A stretch of DNA of 64,000 nt from Agapetus fuscipes. Lineage: Eukaryota; Arthropoda; Insecta; Trichoptera; Glossosomatidae. Shown here piece by piece: positions 20,836 to 31,389 of the stretch (positions are counted from its first letter, which is position 1; the number at the start of each line of letters is the position of its first letter). Made by a program: the position numbers and the translations under genes. The stretch covers positions 2,232,001 to 2,296,000 of the forward strand of contig OX637363.1 of assembly GCA_951799405.1 (NCBI GenBank), given 5' to 3'. Below the pieces are notes generated by a model. The model saw nothing but the letters and a program-made list of their open reading frames with translations. It did no database searches and was not told the origin of the DNA.

Positions 20836-21600
20836 TCAAATGCATGTTATTGAATTATCCATGCATGTAAGGTAATTAGTGCTCAAAATAGTCTTAATGT
20901 AGTTCACTCCAACTAGCTGGAGTATGCAGGACTTTAGCACAGATCGTTGATACTCTCTAATCATGCAATGTTGGGGTATTAATCCACACCTGTTTATCAA
21001 ATCCTTGAGAATGTCGTAGCATGTCTTCTGGACCCCAGACCCTGTTACCTCTGATTCAATGATATTACTGTATTGTATTATAGTACTGTCAAAAAGTGAT
21101 CTATGAAGTATTTCAGGCAAGTACCTATCTAGTTGTAAGAATTTAGACTCTGTTAGATTGAACATACCTAAGCCTGTTGTCTCATAGAATGCACGGTTTT
21201 CAAGAGATGCTACCTTATCATTAATTCTATGGTTGGTTGTCATAATAGCAAATTTCCTTGCCTGAATTATTTATAATTCCTGCCTACAATCAAGAGAATG
21301 ATATGTAGTCATCATTTTTACTACTCAGGTATGGATGAAGATTGTCTTTCCGATACCTGGGAGGACCAGCCCCTTCTAAGACGGCTCTTGCATTACAAAC
21401 TTGTCTTCCGGAAGATCATAATATGTGCAGTTCTTGGATGAGAAATTTATAAATTTTCTTCGGGGCAACCTGTTGTGACCTTCATAGTAGTGAGTCACCT
21501 GACTTAGCCCATGAAGGAAGACTGACTGGAAGCAAATGTTCCTATTTTGCGATTTTTTAGCTACAAAGGTTGCAGAGTCTCCTCTCAGCTCTGCATCTTA
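20836..21600 (-). pseudogene. Unidentified coding repeat, copy C
   Basis: A frame of 135 codons (20836-21243) carries ENRAFYETTGLGMFNLTES, LDRYLPEILHRSLFDSTI, NIIESEVTGSGVQKTC and DLINRCGLIPQHCM. It extends copy A at its C-terminal side. The stretch 21260-21600 matches the upstream part of copies A and B with stops. The function is not recognised. Confidence 0.5.
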
Positions 21601-21961
21601 AGCTCGAATGACCGTGAAACGAAATAAACAGACGCTTTTATTCTGTAGCTTTTCGCCTAACAAAATTGTATGGAATTTTCAAAGCTGTTTTTTTATTGTA
21701 TTTTGTTAAATTAACATGCATTATCACGAAAAAAAAATGTGGTCAATTTTTAGTTTGATTAATAAACTTACTATTCATATATATTTTTTGTACGGGATGT
21801 ATGTGGCTATAGTATCTCGGCTACGCGCGAGTGCCTACGCGCGAGTCGACTCGCGCGTAAAACGCTCCATCTGGACAGGCTCTTACCCTTCGTACCCTCC
21901 CCGCCCACCTCACCTTTCTTGCCCAAATCTCCGGTATTTCTCGACACTTAAAAAGTTCTAA

Positions 21962-22343
21962 ATGGCTCATTCAAAATTTCTTCAGGGCTATTGTGACACC
22001 CAAGAAATTCTTATGGACCTCAATCCTACTCAAAACTCAGCAATCCCTCCGGCTCCATCAGACAACCCGGGCACGACCACAATCACCTCCTTTTTACTGC
22101 AATACCCAAGAGGTAATGCGGGATTCAGCTCCAACTCAAGTCGGTCACAAAATAGCTCCTAGAAAGTTTATATAAACCACCTTCAAAACTGAGCCATGAA
22201 ACCAGCTGTAAAACTCCATCTAATCATGTAATTAATGATAATGAAAATGAGAGCGGAATCAAAAGAGGCATTCTGGAAACGAAGCTTCCTGATACCCCGG
22301 ATCTAAAGTGGTGCCTTGGTCCAGCTAAAACTGTTACAATATA
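21962..22343 (+). pseudogene. Unidentified coding remnant
   Basis: A plus-strand frame starts MAHSKFLQGYCDTQEILMDL. A second frame continues NTQEVMRDSAPTQVGHKIAP and a third carries KRGILETKLPDTPDLKWCLG before a stop at about 22343. The pieces look like one serine/proline-rich protein broken by two shifts. No domain was recognised. It could be a host exon or a transposon remnant. Confidence 0.3.
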
Positions 22344-22384
22344 AGACTCGTATAAAAATGGTTCACTTTGCCAATGTCAACCCT

Positions 22385-22790
22385 GTTTCAGAGAAGCTTG
22401 GCAAGTACTCAGATATGATAGTAAGTTAATGTTCATATTTAACTTTCCTCCTTATGAATCCCGCATTTGAAAAGGCATTAACTATAGGGGTGGATGTTTT
22501 TTCATTTATTAGTGTGTTTATCAACTCATAATTATTTTTTTGGTATCATTTTGGATAAGATCCCTTATTTTTTAAAGTTCCGTCTACCCAGTTTGCATAA
22601 CGCATACTCGGGATTCATCATTAATTCTCTTAAAAGCGGTTTGACTTTTGTCGTAAAATACACCATTGACGGCGTGACTCAAACCGCCTTTGATTTCCTC
22701 AAGTACACCAACCAACTGGAGCGAAGTTGGATATGAAGACCCGTTCAAATATTTTATTTTTTCCACAATTTTCATACAGTGCTCGAGCAC
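22385..22790 (-). pseudogene. Unidentified coding repeat, copy D
   Basis: The frame 22584-22790 reads through LEEIKGGLSHAVNGVFYDKS and RINDESRVCVMQTG, matching the region 15310-15470 of copy B. Sequence further left (22410-22580) also matches 15130-15330. Confidence 0.45.
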
Positions 22791-22971
22791 AAAAGTTGCC
22801 TGACATTCTGTTGTCGGAATTTCTTCAGACGTCAGGCCAGTAAATAATCTACTCCACAGTTATTTATTCCAGCGCCCTGGGGTTCTTAGCTTCTGTCTCC
22901 ATTTTTCCAGTCCAGTAGGACGGATCTTTTCTTCCCTATCACCTTTTACATCCTCCTTGGGGCTCCTTGAC

Positions 22972-23220
22972 TGATAGGTTGGTACGAGGCTGACCACCCG
23001 TGCTGTAAAAATCGGTTCACTTTTGCCAATGCCACCCCGGTTCAGGGAACGGCGGCAGGAGTTGCAAGGTTTATGTCCATGTGAGGTTTTCTTTATTTGT
23101 ATGCACACATGCAGAATGTGTAGGCGCGAACCTACATGTGCCTGTCTGTGGGCATACATTTCATATGAGCCTTAAATGCTTACATATCCTTGCAGCTTAG
23201 ATTATAGATATAGACATAGC
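22972..23220 (+). repeat. SINE-like repeat, dispersed copy 1
   Basis: Starts near CTTGACTGATAGGTTGGTA and ends CAGCTTAGATTATAG. About 245 bp. It shares GGTTCACTTT, GCAAGGTTTATG and GGCGCGAACCTACATG with the other copies. No RNA polymerase III A/B boxes were found. Confidence 0.75.
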
Positions 23221-23376
23221 ATGATGTACAAATAAATTAAAACAAATAAGGACACATTTTACACAGAAAATAATAAATAAAAACATTGAGGAATCGTGAA
23301 GTTAAAGAAATATCGCAGAATAGTGTAGATACACACATATAAAATTAAGTTATGGTAGAAAAAATATTCAAAATGA

Positions 23377-24432
23377 TTACTTGTGAAATTTGTTTTTGTT
23401 TTTAAAGAATTTGAGATATCTTTGCCTGGCAGCTGTTCTAATCGGGTCATCTATGTCATTTATCCGACTATCCTTCCCTACCAAAATATTAGAAATTTCC
23501 TTGCACCAATGGTGAGCGATGACTCTAACCATGATGTTGACAATCTCAGTTTTAGTTGAGTCCTTGTGAATGTGGCAAGTTAAAAAATTAAAATGAACTA
23601 AAGCCGTTAATTTTTTTTTTAGATTTTTTTGCGACAACTTTCCTTTAAGTATTCATGGATCACTTTTTTAATTAACTTAAACATTTCAGTAAAATTTTGT
23701 GAAGGGTAAACAAGCCACTTCTCCCCTTGACGATATTCTCTGGCTTTAATGAGATCATGTCCTTCAGATGCTACTTGTGCAGGCTTCACAATCTTTGAAT
23801 ATCCTAATTTTAACTTTTTTAGCTACAAAGCATGCCACAAAATCAACTGCATTAGAATGGACAAAATATTCTCCTGCAACAGATGCATTCAAAGATGAGA
23901 CATCTTCAATCTTTTCAGATGCAGTGTCAACATTTGAAAGACAAGATTCATATTCCAGTAAAAATCGTAGGGTTTGCAGCATTCGTTCACAGTGGTATTC
24001 TACTTCACAATTGGAATTACCTGATTTAATAGAGGTCATATTATTTACTGATAATGTTTTGTAATTTGCTTCAAAATCGGAAACATTTGGTGACACATTT
24101 CTGCAACCTTGGCTGCGAATGGACCCAAAAAAATCCTCAGGTGGATCTTCATTGAATCTCCGCACGAGAATATCTGTGAACCCAAGCCTTAGCAGTTTTT
24201 GTACAATCGCTTTCATTGCTTTTATAGTGTGTATAAAATTATATAGACACGGAGTTCTTAATTTTCCTCCCACATACTCCATACTATTGAGAGTAATTAA
24301 TGCCTCATTCCAATATTTTATGTGAAATGAAGTCTTCGTAACTGGACAGCGAAATTCTTTATTTTGTTCCTTGTTGCCCCCATAGTTAATAGAATCGAAC
24401 AACTTATCAAAAAAAAAAAAGGAGTGAATCAC
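23377..24432 (-). pseudogene. P-element-type transposase, C-terminal half
   Basis: The frame 23764-24432 carries LRTPCLYNFIHTIKAM, RRFNEDPPEDFFGSIRSQGC and NAVDFVACFVAKKVKIRIF. These match the RNase H C-terminal region of P-element/THAP9 transposases (usual core N.DP.E.FFG.IR). A second frame (23377-23637) adds the tail HHWCKEISNILVG. The N-terminal THAP and the catalytic start are absent, and the frame changes near 23640-23760. Confidence 0.7.
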
Positions 24433-24446
24433 CTGTCTCTTCAGCT

Positions 24447-25020
24447 TCAGCTGGCAGTAGGTTTGTTCAGGTTAGCAATAATGTCAGTAAAATATTCCGC
24501 CAGGTAGAACGCACTCTTAAACCACGAGTTCCACCTGGTTAATACGGAGACTGGAAAAATGGGACAGTCCACTCCCCGTCTTTGTTTTAAAAAGGAAGAG
24601 AATGAATGTTTCGACTTCCTTGTGTTTAAAAATAAGGATTTGGTTTTGCAGACTGCATCATTGAGTTCTGCAAGTTCTTTCATGAATATGTTTCCCACTA
24701 AATTTAACTTATGTGCCCGGCACTAAATGGGACAAATGTTCCCCATAACCAATTTTTAATGTGTCAACACATTTAGTCATATACCTCTCCGAATCTGTAA
24801 CTATGCTTCTAATATTATTATATTCAATATCATGTTGTTTGAGGACATGGATAATTGCCCTCACACCATAAGTTGCATTGGCTGCCTCTAGAAATTGCAC
24901 ACCCGCAACATGAATCTCTGTGCAAGTATTTATTGCATTCATACATATTATACATCTAATTAAAATTACACAAAAACACAACACCCCACAGCATCGGTAT
25001 TTTCGTCGCAGTATATATCA
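24447..25020 (-). pseudogene. hAT-like transposase, middle portion
   Basis: Frames carry IVTDSERYMTKCVDTLK (24709-24984) and PVSVLTRWNSWFKSAFYL (24447-24698), the middle motifs of hAT transposases found before and after the AHxLNLV site. The frame is broken near 24700. It lies head to tail with the P-type fragment. Confidence 0.55.
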
Positions 25021-25089
25021 ATCTTCTTATTGATTAGCTTCCTCTTGACCTGGATAATCCTACTAATACTTGGACAATGCATTATCAAA

Positions 25090-25164
25090 AACTAACGGAT
25101 GGTTAAAAAAGCTTTATAGGACGACCATCGATAAGATCAATCCATAAACGTCCATCCGTTAGTT
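25090..25164. repeat. Short inverted repeat
   Basis: 13-bp arms AACTAACGGATGG (25090-25102) and CCATCCGTTAGTT (25152-25164) flank about 49 bp. A third copy of ACTAACGGAT lies near 25179. It could be a tiny MITE or the end of the Harbinger copy to its right. Confidence 0.5.
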
Positions 25165-25275
25165 AATTGTCTTTAGACTAACGGATATTTGGTCAATTGT
25201 AGATTAAAACTTTCACGGCCGTACTTGACATATATACTTTTTTCGGGTTTTGTGTCCGTGTTCTCGTTTTGGTAG

Positions 25276-25715
25276 TTATTTTACTTTTAGTCTTTCGTTC
25301 ATAAGACCGGCCCTTATTCCTCTTAATTTATTTAAATTAAAGATGTTTATGATATCTATCAGACCACAAGCAATCATAAGTGCATCGTCCATGCGATGCA
25401 CGCGTTGGTGGTCTATAGAGGAATACTTAGTGAGCATATTGAATTCTCTGACTCTGCTAATCACACGCTCTACGTGAATATGTAAAGCGGCAATTCACTT
25501 GCTTCCTTCACTTCATTTTGGCTAAGGGCACCTTTCTGCAGAACGCTTGGAGGGCGAACACGGTGAGCACCCTTTTCCTCTAAAATATGTGAAATATTTT
25601 TGAACCCCCGATCTACCATCGGCCATGGTCCTGTGGCAATGTTGTCAAAATAGCCACAGTCCTGGGCAATAGTGGAGTCGGTTGCTCTGCCTCCATACTC
25701 ACATGATAAGGCCAT
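25276..25715 (-). pseudogene. PIF/Harbinger (ISL2EU-like) DDE transposase C-terminus
   Basis: The frame reads SCEYGGRATDSTIAQDCGYF, then VDRGFKNISHILEEKG, then KGALSQNEVKEASE. After a one-base shift it continues HVERVISRVREFNMLTKY. These are the second Asp and Glu regions of the DDE_Tnp_4 domain (GGR.SD, DRGF, H.ER). The frameshift near 25475 kills it. Confidence 0.75.
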
Positions 25716-25978
25716 CTGGAGTGCAAGAAATTAGGTATTTTATTGCATTGTATTATGGGGCATCCTCATGCTTGCCAAGCCATTACAAGTTAAGCGTGTG
25801 GAAGGCCGTTCGGCTTGGCTTGTGCCGGCTTGCCTTGTCGCCGATCCGACCAGTGTCGGTTTTTTGACTCAAGTCAAAGGGAATTCGCGCATGCCAGGCA
25901 CCCACATACTTGTGCGCGCACATTCTGATACGGTACGGTTTCTATGAATTTTGATCATCCATCATCGTCTTTGCCGAA

Positions 25979-26242
25979 TTATTCGGTTTTTTTTAGTTCG
26001 ACGGGAGCCCAAGAACAAAGAAGTGTGTTGTATTCTAAAAGCACATTTTCAATCAGCGGACACCGCTGCAACATCTTTAGATCCGTATCAGGGTCAGCAA
26101 GATACGCATACACCTCAGACGGTACCTCTCTATGCACCTTTTGCTTTCCCATTGGTTGCTCCGAAAAACCAAAATAACCATTTTGGTGACTTGATGCAAC
26201 CTTTAATTGCGGCTTCAAGAGACTCACGATGTAATTTATCAT
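25979..26242 (-). pseudogene. hAT transposase C-terminal fragment, copy 2
   Basis: Reads PSEVYAYLADPDTDLKMLQR then ENVLLEYNTLLCSWAPVE, the hAT dimerisation domain. It is a close paralogue of 9160-9415 but with the reading frame kept. It stops before the conserved RLFS. Confidence 0.7.
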
Positions 26243-26459
26243 CTTTAATTGAATAATAAATTTTATAAATTAATTGTCTTCACAGTAAATAGGGTTCTTC
26301 TACATCCATTTCTTTACTTTTAGTGATTTGAGCTTGAGCTCAATAGTGAATATCTCTTTCTGTATTTTGTACAGCTCCATTAACTGCACATTGGAAGAAT
26401 TTTCACCGTCTCGTACCGTCATCCTTTTTCGCGCTCGTGATGCAAGACGGGTGGGGTTT

Positions 26460-26835
26460 TTGTTTTCTGTAACAAAAGTAATGATTCAATAAAATAAAAA
26501 TTACTTTGTTTTAATTCACATGAGTTTATTTTTGGACACGACCAGTTTCGGGAGAAGCAGTACCTCCCATCTTCAGGTGTAAATAGAAACTAATACAGAA
26601 TTACGAAGCAAGGATCTAAATTACAGAAGGGGAGGGGGAAGTTGTATGTGGGCGGGGCGTAATAGGAAACATAGAAAGTAGAGGTGAAGTGTTAGGAAAT
26701 AGGATATTATTTAGGAGATTGTACTTAATATTAATTTTACCTCTTTCGAGGAGAATTTTTCTTAGTTTCCCTGTTGTTTCTATAATGTGGTTTGTAGTGT
26801 CACTTTGGTTTCCTCTCTTATCTTTTCTTTTAAAT
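26460..26835 (-). mobile_element. Penelope-like element, 3' fragment with terminal repeat
   Basis: The minus strand holds the end of the Penelope frame (TTNHIIETTGKLRKILLER then NNILFPNTSPL), a short 3' region and a hammerhead ribozyme. It is 5'-truncated into a Harbinger copy at about 26835, where the frame passes from Harbinger (GDSGHAITLVKEFKRK) to Penelope sequence. Confidence 0.65.
26535..26580 (-). ncRNA. Hammerhead ribozyme 1 (Penelope-like element)
   Basis: The minus strand reads ACAC, core CTGAAGA, stem II GGGAG...CTCCC, core GAAA, a minimal stem III ACTGGT, cleavage site GTC, then GTGT. Stem I pairs ACAC with GTGT. All core positions fit CUGANGA...GAAA...NUH. Hammerheads with very short stem III are known in Penelope-like elements. 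Confidence 0.8.
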
Positions 26836-27370
26836 TCTTTTACGAGTGTAATAGCATGTCCGCTGTCCCCGACCAACATAGAGTCTCCAAATTCTCCACT
26901 CACAAAACTGTACTTCAAAATGGATGAGTTGAAAATGTGAGAATCATGTGAAACTCCAGGCCATTGTATGACAATGTCTGGGATACATAAATTGGCATCA
27001 CAAATACACATTAAGCGAGAAATAGCCCTTCCTATTCCTGAAGGCCTCAGCATCCTGCTCCTATCACACAAGGAAATCTGGCTTAGTTATGAAATAATTC
27101 TTTAGTACAATTATTATTGGTAATTTTTATATGCCGTGCTCTTATGCCACATATTTGCTTGGATACTTTCCAGATAACATTGCTGGCACTTTGCTTTGAT
27201 ACTCCTACAAAATCTGCAGAGGCTAACAATATTGATCCTTGCGCATAAAATCTCGGTGCAACAAGTAGTTGACAAGTAGCGGACTAACCTGACCAGATCC
27301 TGGTGGCGTGGCGTGAAGGGGCTACATCGATGTTGCTGGTTGATGCTCCGCAGTTTTGATCCGTGCACCA
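26836..27370 (-). pseudogene. PIF/Harbinger (HARBI1-like) transposase pieces
   Basis: The frame 26880-27071 reads CICDANLCIPDIVIQWPG then VSHDSHIFNSSILKYSF then GDSMLVGDSGHAI, the middle of the DDE_Tnp_4 domain. The frame 27114-27368 holds an N-terminal-like stretch (LVRYLSTTCCTEILCARIN). The segment that should join them is missing, so this is a deleted copy. Confidence 0.65.
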
Positions 27371-27744
27371 GTTTATATATTTATCGTGATCAATTGTATA
27401 ATGTTAAGATTTGTTTGTTAACAAAGATTGGATTATTTATTTTTATTAAGTTGATAGACACCATAGACAATGCATCTTGGTAGGTATATTAACATTATTT
27501 AATGTTAATTCTTGACATTTTCCCGGGACCACATACGGTCACGGGTTTTTCAGTAATAATTGAAAGCTGTGACCTTTCCCTTCCGTGAATGAGTCTACGT
27601 GAGGTATATCTTGTGATGGTTCACATCACATGTTAGTTGAACCTTAATGAACATAATAATGTAATTGTATGAGTACTGAACGATAGCTGAAGGAGTGGTA
27701 TTGCTTCCTGCAAAAATATAAATACTCAGTTTTATTTTCCGGCT

Positions 27745-27825
27745 TATGGATTTTAAAATGGCTACCGTCTATACAGCCAACAATGCCAGGAATGCCATGT
27801 ACCTAATGACAAATCTGAAAAGATG
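27745..27825 (-). pseudogene. Harbinger first catalytic Asp motif
   Basis: The minus strand encodes HGIPGIVGCIDGSHFKI, the block holding the first catalytic Asp of Harbinger transposases. It lies upstream of the N-terminal-like stretch at 27114-27368, so it belongs to a different or rearranged copy. Confidence 0.6.
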
Positions 27826-28260
27826 TAAATATTATTTAATGGTACAAAACAGTTAAAAATTTACATAATGCAAAACTAAGTGAGTACTCAATACAAGTTG
27901 AAATCAAGTTACAATTGATGTTAATTTGAGATTCATTTAGTCTGAACTTTAAGTTTGAATTACGTATTTCTTAGGACTATTAGATCCTTACCATACAAGT
28001 GAAAAGTTAATTGTATAGTGAAATTAGTATTTGACCAAACGGTCCGTAGAGTTTACCATGAATTGAATTACAGTTGAGATGTAAAATTGGTACAAGTTAT
28101 CAGTGTACTCCTATCTAGGTACTTAATTCAATATTCAATTAAATAATAAATTTACTTAGGTACTTACAAATACTAACAAATGCATACAAATTGTGAGAGT
28201 TTTTCTTTGAGACTTAAATGCTGTGATGATGTTTACGATGTTATTCAGATCTTCCATAAG
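27826..28260. other. Unassigned AT-rich spacer
   Basis: No open frame, repeat or motif was recognised here. Confidence 0.4.
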
Positions 28261-28317
28261 GTATATTAATTAAATAAACAAAGTTTTAATTCACTTTTAT
28301 ATATTTTTTTTTAATTT

Positions 28318-28354
28318 TGTCTAGCACTTTCGCCTACAAGGCATCATCAGGACA
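28318..28354 (-). ncRNA. Hammerhead ribozyme 2 (Penelope-like element)
   Basis: The minus strand reads TGTC, core CTGATGA, stem II GCCT...AGGC, core GAAA, short stem III AGTGCT, cleavage at CTA, then GACA. Stem I pairs TGTC with GACA. It lies downstream of the Penelope RT fragment, in the terminal repeat. Confidence 0.85.
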
Positions 28355-28582
28355 ATGACAATTCAAAATTAACAATTAAAATTATTTTCATCATCTCCCT
28401 TCACATTACATAGACAATATAATTATTTATTACAATAGCCGCCTCGCGCTCCAGCGTGTGCGATCCACAGACCGACGTTGTTACGCCAGAATGCCGGCAT
28501 TTTGATTCTCACTTTGGCGGCTTCCATTGTTCTTTCACTTTAGTTGATTAAAATTTTTGAAAATGTTACTGCACTTTGATTT

Positions 28583-29274
28583 TTACGGGTCACCAAATTT
28601 ATTTTTTGTTTTAATCACCTTGGGCTTTCTTAATATTTTCTGAATTTTATATGACAAATTATTATTAACAAATAGACATTTTCGCCAGGATTCATGCTTG
28701 TTTTTATCTATGATGGGATATATAAATTGTTTAGAGAGGTCCTGACGATCATATTTGTTAATAATTTGTTTAACTACCTGTTCATTATTAATAGCAATAT
28801 CCACTCCCTTGTACTCTTGATCATAGCAATACCCACACAATTGTACTCTTGATCATAATCATCTTTAGCCAGAGGTAAAACTTTCATTCTATGTATTATA
28901 GCATGAAAATCTGACATTTTTTGTGAGTATGGATGATTGGACGATGCATGAATAATTGTGTCAGTATAAGTAGGTTTCCTAAATATGCCAAATTTAAACT
29001 TATGATCTATAATTTGAATGCTAATATCTAAAAAATTGAAAATCCCGCCCTGTTCAAGTTCTAAAGTAAATTGCAAAGATGTATAAATTGAATTCATAAA
29101 TTTGAAAAATAAATCTAATTGTCTTTTGGAACCTGTCCATATGCAAAAAATATCATCCACATATCTGTAATAACAAGAAACATATTTTAATAATTGATGG
29201 ATTGAAGAAAATAAATTACATTCAAAACAATCCATATAAATATTACTTAAAAGAGGAGATAACTGATTACCCAT
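28583..29274 (-). pseudogene. Penelope-like reverse transcriptase fragment
   Basis: The frame 28774-29274 reads GNQLSPLLSNIYMDCFE, YYRYVDDIFCIWTGSKRQLD with the catalytic YVDD, then INFLD-type sequence and FRKPTYTDTIIHASSNHPYS, all diagnostic of Penelope RT. A shift near 28800 (with a local duplication of the DYDQEY stretch) leads into NNNLSYKIQKILRKPKV, the linker towards GIY-YIG. The endonuclease is absent. Confidence 0.85.
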
Positions 29275-29277
29275 AGG

Positions 29278-30642
29278 TAGAGATTTTTTTTTTTTTTAGA
29301 GATGTGCAAAAGCGGTGCCATAATTTCCCAAAAAGCGGTTCCAAGATTATCAAAAAGCGGTGTTATACGGTGTAATCGCCAAAATACCAGCAAATCGCTA
29401 AATATATTATAATTTAAATAAATAATTCCATATATCGAGTTTAAATATTTTTTTTTATACTTAATTTAAGTAGGCCTACATTAAGTGCACAAATGACTAG
29501 GCTGCTAGTCAAATGCCAACATTGTTAGGGTCTCAGCATTTTCTGGTAGCAATCGTCTACGGCGGTCACTTACGACTAATGAGTACGCTGAGAATGACCT
29601 CTCAGAGTCTACATTAGAAGGTAGTAACCATATAGCCTTGAGACAGGCACTTGCGAAGTCAGTGAGACTCAGTTTCAGGGAGCATAACAATTCAACCACA
29701 TCCACATGTGAACACCCTGGCTTCGCAAGTTCACCTTTTACAATGCGTTGCAGTTCCTCGTGGCCCGACTTAAAAGTAACTATGTCAATTTTCTTGACAA
29801 ACGGGACATTTCCAATTGCAATCTTCAGGTGGCGGAGAGACATAGCTGGTTTCCCCAGATTTTGAGGATCGAACAAGTCACCAAGACTTGCCCAGAGCTT
29901 CTTGGCTGGATCATTCCCCTTTAACTCCTTTAGCTTCATCGACGCTTTTATGGCTGCTTGTTTCAGTTGCTCGGTTAATTTCCCCCTCTGAATTGTTGGG
30001 ATTCCATCCAGCAACAAGTTAACTTCTGGCAGGAAGTTACCATTCCCTGTTGGTTTAATAAATTGTATGATTGTTTGTGGGAATACAACTAACAGCTAGT
30101 AATTTTTGAAGAATATAACTGCAACTTACCCAAGATAGTAAACTTGCTGCAAAGGTCATCAACCTTCTTAAACAGAAGGTGTCCAGTAGGATAATTTGTT
30201 CCCTCAAGGAAAGTTATCAGCTCGAATAAGTCCTTGCAACCCTTCACAACATATAAAGCTTGAATCTGCACAATTCCAATAGCTGTATTATCTAAGGTCT
30301 TGAAATACTTAACGCCCGCATTTCCATCCGAGCATTCATACTCAGGATCATTGAAAAAGATTTCTTTACGTAGGGGTTGTTTGAGCGTCGTGCCGAATTA
30401 TTCTGTGTTTTTTTTGTTAAAAATCAAGTGCGGATGACGAAAATTAGGCGTTTTTCGTGGTATCAACGTATATAATGTGGAAATTCGCGCCAAGAGTCAG
30501 ATATTGGAAATTTCGCGATATTGCAAAATGCTTATTTTGCTAGAAACATGTTCCCTAACCTCCAAATCGTCGAGAATTGAAGTAAAAACGTCATAAAATA
30601 ACAATTCGCGTTTTCGTGAGATGCGAAATTTACACATCTCTA
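29278..30642 (-). mobile_element. hAT element inserted in the Penelope RT
   Basis: The 8-bp duplication CCCATAGG lies at 29270-29277 and 30643-30650. The ends TAGAGATGTGCAAA and TTTACACATCTCTA form terminal inverted repeats; the left end also carries a T-run beside a duplicated TAGAGAT. Length 1365 bp. It contains a partial transposase and is a deletion derivative. Confidence 0.88.
29505..30271 (-). pseudogene. hAT transposase C-terminal part
   Basis: The frame 29505-30017 (170 codons) ends with KAIWLLPSNVDSERSFSAYS and RRRRLLPENAETLTMLAFD, the hAT dimerisation domain. The frame 30089-30271 (LYVVKGCKDLFELITFLEG) is an upstream piece. The BED finger and the catalytic core are missing, so this element cannot move itself. 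Confidence 0.8.
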
Positions 30643-30668
30643 CCCATAGGTAATGAATTTAAAATTTT

Positions 30669-30703
30669 ATAAAATTTAATAACTGACAGTTATTAAATTT
30701 TAT
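30669..30703. repeat. Perfect 17-bp palindrome with 1-nt centre
   Basis: ATAAAATTTAATAACTG and its exact complement flank one A. It sits at the junction between the Penelope and R1 fragments. Confidence 0.85.
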
Positions 30704-30704
30704 T

Positions 30705-31377
30705 TTATATTATCCTCAGGGAAGAAATGATTCAGCAGCGCCGCCGCGGTAGCAGCCTCACTGCCGAATCCCCTGCCATCAATTTTGACAGTGCTGGGGA
30801 CCGGTGAGCTTCGCTTGGCAGTTATTCTAGTCAGCATTGACCAGACCGTCTCGCGGCTCTGAATGCGGCAAAACTCCTTCCAGCTGGCCGTCTTTGCAGC
30901 AGACACAGCGCTTTTGAATTCTTCTCTGGCCTGAAGGTACGCGGGCAGTGTCAGCAGTCGTCGGACAACACCAGAGTTCAGAAATCTTCTTTTGGCGACT
31001 GTGACCTTCCTTTTTAAGAGTTGCAAATCGTCGCTCCACCATGGACATGCTCGACCAGTAAAAGTCTTAATGTGAGGAATGGCACCTTCACAAGCCACCT
31101 TAATGGCCATGCTGAAGTCATTGCACAGTCGTTCGACGTCTCGATGTGATGCGGAACTCAGCATTTCTTCAGCACACTGAGCCGTCTCCCGCAGGATCCG
31201 CGAAAACTTTCCCCAGTTTGCCCTGGATGTGGTGTAGAGTCTTGTTGCTTTTCTTGTTTCTGTACGCAGTGTCCACAAGTCCTTGATTAAGAAAATGCTA
31301 GTGTATTCGGCTCGGGATTCTCCTGTGATAGGTCCATTTGATACCTTCCATAGACGTCCAAGTCTGCAGGTTAGCAT
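30705..31377 (-). pseudogene. R1-type LINE ORF2 fragment (endonuclease to RT linker)
   Basis: An open frame of 225 codons contains RACPWWSDDLQLLKRKVTVA followed by KRRFLNSG and TASWKEFCRIQSRETVWS. This is the linker between the endonuclease and RT of R1/LOA-type LINEs. It is truncated on both sides; RT is absent. Confidence 0.75.
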
Positions 31378-31389
31378 TTAGTGATAACA

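Larger units (their letters stand above)
28560..30668 (-). mobile_element. Penelope-like element split by a hAT insertion
   Basis: RT sequence lies on both sides of the hAT element 29278-30642. To the right the minus strand encodes NSLPMG (30651-30670); to the left it resumes PMGNQLSPLLSNIYMD. The join is exact at the 8-bp duplication CCCATAGG. The element is cut at its 5' side near 30668 by R1 sequence. Confidence 0.8.
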
